From Collinsella aerofaciens (GTDB lineage: Bacteria > Actinomycetota > Coriobacteriia > Coriobacteriales > Coriobacteriaceae), in the NCBI GenBank assembly GCA_905213725.1, contig CAJMJM010000089.1:1-7665 (forward strand): 7,665 nucleotides of DNA. Reading direction: 5' to 3'. Shown here piece after piece: positions 5,176 to 7,665 of this stretch (positions within the stretch are counted from its first letter, which is position 1; each line of letters starts with the position of its first letter). The position numbers and the translations under genes were made by a program. The notes beneath the pieces are model-generated. The model saw nothing but the letters and a program-made list of their open reading frames with translations, did no database searches and had not been told where the DNA came from.

Positions 5176-6852
5176 ATGGCTGATTCTATGTTCCACCAGC
5201 CCGTTATGGGTCGTCGCGCCTTTGTCGGCGGTACCCTTGCTGCGAGCTCCATGGCTTTTCTTGCCGCATGCGGCAAGAAGGGCGGCGACGCTTCCGGTTC
5301 TGAGTCCGGTTCGACGCTGAACTTCTACATCAACAACCCGGTCTGCATCGACCCCTATAACGTCCAGGAGGACCAGGGCACTCAGGTCGAGTACCAGCTC
5401 TTTGATGCTCTGACCTCTTATGACGCCGAGAAGGGCGAGATCGTTCCGCTGGCTTGCGAGTCCTTTGAGGCCAACGACGACGCCACCGAGTTCACCTTCA
5501 AGATCAAGAAGGCCAAGTTCCACAACGGTGACGACGTTACCTCCAAGTCCTTCAAGCTCGGTTGGGAGCGTCTGGTCAACACCAAGTCGGCCATCGCTAC
5601 CGAGTACGGCCCTTCCGAGGGCTCCTATCACCTTTCTATGGTCGAGGGCTATGACGACCTGCTTGCCGGTAACGCTACCGAGCTCAGCGGTGTTACTTGC
5701 CCCGACGATGAGACCCTCGTCGTCAAGCTGTCTTCCGCTTACGCCGACTTCCCCTTCGTCGCCTCTCACCCGGCTCTGGCCCCGGTTCCCGAGTGCGCCG
5801 AGTCCGATGTCAAGAGCTTCTATCTTGCACCGGTCGGTAACGGCCCGTTCATGATGGACGGCAAGTGGGAGGATGGTCAGGAGATCAACCTCAAGAAGTT
5901 CGACGATTACTATGGCGACAAGGCCAAGATCGATGGCATCCACTTCCAGGTCATCAAGGACATGGAGACTGCTTACAAGGAGTTCCAGGCCGGTAACCTC
6001 GATGTCTGCGACGTTCCCGTCGCTCAGATCGATGCCGCCAAGAAGGATCGCGGCGTGTCCAAGGACGGCTACACCATGGGTGACGGCGAGCGCATGCTGC
6101 TCGGCGCCGAGCCTTCCACGTACTATCTGACCTGCAACACCACGGCCGAGCCGTTCAACAACGCCGACCTGCGCAGGGGCATCTCCCTGGCCATCAACCG
6201 TGAGGCCATCTGCAAGACCATCTATAAGGGTACCCGTACCCCTGCCGACGGCATTGTTCCTCCGGGCATCGATGGCTACAAGGAGGGCGCATGGGAGTTC
6301 TGCGCCTACGATGTCGACAAGGCTAACGAGTACCTCGACAAGGTTGCTCCCGCTGGCGCTAACGGGGATCGTGGCATTAGCGTGACCCTTTCCTACAACC
6401 AGGACGGCGGTCACAAGGAGATCATGGAGTCCATCATCGGCGACCTCGCCAAGGTTGGCGTTACCGCTGTCTCCGATACCCCTGAGTGGTCTGCCCTGCT
6501 CGAGCAGTATCAGAACTTTAACTATCAGTTCGGTCGTCTGGGTTGGATTGCCGACTACCCGATCATGGACAACTTCCTGTATCCGCTGTTCCACTCCGAC
6601 TCCCTCGGTGGCGATAACCGCTCCGGTTACAACAACCCCGAGTTCGACGCCAAGGTCGACGAGGCTCGTACTATTGTTGACGACGAGGAGCGCGTCGCTA
6701 AGATGCAGGAGGCCGACGCAATGGTCGCTGCCGACTGCCCGGTCATCCCGATTATGTTCTACACGCACACCATCGTCGGCTCCGATCGCATCAAGCACCT
6801 CTATGTCGATCCGCAGAAGCATGCCGAGCTGGGTACCGCTGAGCTCGCCTAA
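5176..6852 (+). CDS. oppA: OppA-type peptide ABC transporter substrate-binding lipoprotein
   Basis: Extracytoplasmic solute-binding protein of family 5 (SBP_bac_5), expected to capture oligopeptides and hand them to an OppBC-type permease. The product is 558 residues, near the usual 540. The N-terminus has GRRAFVGG (12-19), resembling a twin-arginine motif, a hydrophobic stretch, and the lipobox LAAC with lipidated Cys32. A Gly/Ser-rich linker follows, then the binding domain. Family marks include FTFKIKKAKFHNGDDVTSK, PVGNGPF (219-225) followed by DGKWEDGQEINLKKFDDYY, LRRGISLAINREAI (from 332), and GWIADYPIMDNFLYPLF near the C-terminus. Start choice rests on the AAGGAGG site. A permease gene follows at 7009, beyond an intercistronic hairpin. 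Family 5 also includes dipeptide, nickel and other binders, so the substrate and the exact gene name are inferred. Confidence 0.92.
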   Translation: MADSMFHQPVMGRRAFVGGTLAASSMAFLAACGKKGGDASGSESGSTLNFYINNPVCIDPYNVQEDQGTQVEYQLFDALTSYDAEKGEIVPLACESFEANDDATEFTFKIKKAKFHNGDDVTSKSFKLGWERLVNTKSAIATEYGPSEGSYHLSMVEGYDDLLAGNATELSGVTCPDDETLVVKLSSAYADFPFVASHPALAPVPECAESDVKSFYLAPVGNGPFMMDGKWEDGQEINLKKFDDYYGDKAKIDGIHFQVIKDMETAYKEFQAGNLDVCDVPVAQIDAAKKDRGVSKDGYTMGDGERMLLGAEPSTYYLTCNTTAEPFNNADLRRGISLAINREAICKTIYKGTRTPADGIVPPGIDGYKEGAWEFCAYDVDKANEYLDKVAPAGANGDRGISVTLSYNQDGGHKEIMESIIGDLAKVGVTAVSDTPEWSALLEQYQNFNYQFGRLGWIADYPIMDNFLYPLFHSDSLGGDNRSGYNNPEFDAKVDEARTIVDDEERVAKMQEADAMVAADCPVIPIMFYTHTIVGSDRIKHLYVDPQKHAELGTAELA

Positions 6853-6865
6853 GAGTTTGCAGCTT

Positions 6866-6899
6866 CCGTGAGGGTCAAGTATTTACGTAGACCTCATGG
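6866..6899 (+). repeat. imperfect inverted repeat after oppA
   Basis: CCGTGAGGGTC (6866-6876) and GACCTCATGG (6890-6899) can pair with one mismatch and one bulged G around a 13-base loop. There is no T run. It may protect the 3' end of an oppA transcript; confidence is low. Confidence 0.3.
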
Positions 6900-6948
6900 G
6901 AAACATACAGTTCTCCCTAACCTGGGGTAAACTGGCTGATGGTAATTT

Positions 6949-6982
6949 TGGGATGCCGGTCTGGCGATCGGCATCCCATTTA
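6949..6982 (+). terminator. intercistronic hairpin between oppA and oppB, probable partial terminator
   Basis: TGGGATGCCG (6949-6958) pairs exactly with CGGCATCCCA (6969-6978). The stem extends inward by a G-T, T-A and C-G pair to a TGGC loop, 13 pairs in all. Only a short TTTA follows, so termination is probably leaky. It lies 96 bases after oppA and 30 before oppB, and fits attenuation that keeps binding protein in excess over permease. Confidence 0.7.
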
Positions 6983-7008
6983 GGTTAATCCCTAGATAGG
7001 GGAGTGGT

Positions 7009-7608
7009 ATGGGTAAGTACATCGTTAAACGTGTGCTTCAGTTCATCCCGGTGTTTTTGGGCGTTACGCTGATTCTGTTCGCCCTCCAGAATATCGTGCC
7101 GGGAGATCCGATCAAGCTGATCGGTGGAGACAAGGCTCTGTCCCCCGAGGTGGAGCTTCAGCTTCGCGTCCGCTATCACCTGGTCCAGTCGGACGAGGAC
7201 GGCAACGCGATCCTTGACGAGAACGGCGACCCCGTTCAAACGTCGCTCGTGGACCGTTACTTGTATTACATGAACGGCCTGCTTCATGGCGATCTGGGCA
7301 ATTCGTATCAGCGCAAGCTGCCGGTTACGGAAATCTTTGCCCAGAAGTATCCGTATACGGTCAAACTTGCCGCGTGCGCCATCGTGCTCGAGGCAATCAT
7401 GGGTATCGGTGCGGGTATCATTTCGGCGGTTAAGCGTTATTCCTTCTGGGATATTTTGGTAACGCTCACCACGTCGATTCTCGTTGCCGTCCCGGCTTTC
7501 TGGCTCGGTATGTTGCTGCAGCTGTTCTTTGGCGTCATTCTCAAGGACGCCACGGGCGGTGCATTCTCCATGCCGATCTCGGGTGCCGTCTTATCCTTGA
7601 CTCAATAA
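7009..7608 (+). CDS. oppB: OppB-type peptide ABC transporter permease, N-terminal part ending at a premature in-frame stop
   Basis: Inner-membrane subunit of a peptide ABC importer (BPD_transp_1 family, OppB/DppB branch). The start is supported by AGGGGAG (6998-7004), 4 bases upstream. The N-terminus YIVKRVLQFIPVFLGVTLILFALQNIVPGDP is typical, with transmembrane helix 1 at about 11-29. An extracytoplasmic segment follows, with an Asp/Glu/Gly/Asn-rich insert (about 61-76) and GDLGNSY (94-100). Helices lie at about 115-140 and 149-177, followed by GGAFSMPISG (183-192). The frame stops at TAA 7606-7608 after 199 residues, whereas the family is usually about 310-320. Missing are the EAA loop that docks onto the ATPases and the last helices, so this product alone should not work. 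The same frame continues after the stop with permease-like sequence, so the gene is either newly broken or misread here. Confidence 0.85.
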   Translation: MGKYIVKRVLQFIPVFLGVTLILFALQNIVPGDPIKLIGGDKALSPEVELQLRVRYHLVQSDEDGNAILDENGDPVQTSLVDRYLYYMNGLLHGDLGNSYQRKLPVTEIFAQKYPYTVKLAACAIVLEAIMGIGAGIISAVKRYSFWDILVTLTTSILVAVPAFWLGMLLQLFFGVILKDATGGAFSMPISGAVLSLTQ

Positions 7609-7665
7609 CAGGATTGGATGCACGATGTGCTAGCGACCATTAAGCTGGCTTCGGTATCGAGCGCT
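7609..7665 (+). pseudogene. continuation of oppB beyond the in-frame stop, cut by the window edge
   Basis: Directly after the TAA the same frame reads QDWMHDVLATIKLASVSSA up to the last base. OppB proteins usually continue here with a stretch like VLPxITLASxSxAY leading to the EAA region, so this is the same gene, not a new one. Compared with that expectation, Pro appears as Ala and Thr as Lys. That comparison comes from memory of the family. The fragment has no start codon of its own with a recognisable ribosome site. Confidence 0.55.

Noticed and set aside
4897..6885. TAAATACTTG after secG (4897-4906) and its reverse complement CAAGTATTTA after oppA (6876-6885).
   Set aside because: An 11-base match in opposite orientation is expected several times by chance in a window of this size, and there are no transposase genes or target duplications between the copies.
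6905..6933. Possible promoter for oppB with TAAACT (6928-6933) after CCTGGGG.
   Set aside because: No acceptable -35 at the right distance, and the -10 is weak; read-through from oppA explains oppB expression equally well.
1..7665. Mobile elements, CRISPR arrays, tRNA or rRNA genes, phage or defence genes.
   Set aside because: No direct-repeat arrays, transposase-like frames or structured RNA gene signatures were seen; nearly all sequence is accounted for by housekeeping and transport genes.

Overview
This window is a GC-rich, gene-dense bacterial chromosome segment with every gene on the + strand. Strongly biased GCC/GAC/CTC/GTC codon use in the glycolytic genes, an actinobacterial-looking SecG (HSGKG and NLDRLT motifs) and a lipoprotein signal combined with a twin-arginine motif suggest an actinobacterium of the Coriobacteriia, perhaps Collinsella-like. 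That placement is inference from sequence style; no database was searched.

Layout. Positions 1-815 hold the 3' four-fifths of gap (glyceraldehyde-3-phosphate dehydrogenase), closed by a strong terminator at 853-899. Then come pgk (956-2146), tpiA (2139-2906, overlapping pgk by 8 bases) and gpmI (2912-4465, 5 bases after tpiA), packed as one unit and closed by a perfect 13-bp terminator hairpin at 4491-4525. Together these enzymes run lower glycolysis from triose phosphates to 2-phosphoglycerate. No enolase gene is visible. A monocistronic secG (4630-4884), the small SecYEG subunit, follows with its own candidate promoter and terminator.

From about 4942 a new locus starts: a 230-base AT-richer leader with candidate promoters and several symmetric sequences, an OppA-type peptide-binding lipoprotein (5176-6852), an intercistronic hairpin (6949-6978), and an OppB-type permease starting at 7009. 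The permease frame meets a TAA stop at 7606-7608, well short of the usual family length, yet the same frame continues with permease-like sequence to the window edge. This is either a nonsense mutation or a sequence error. The remaining opp genes (second permease, ATPases) would be expected just past the right edge.

Most of the window is ordinary housekeeping and transport sequence, and I see no new biological system. The places worth a second look are the interrupted oppB, the dense regulatory leader of oppA, and the hairpins that partition the two operons.
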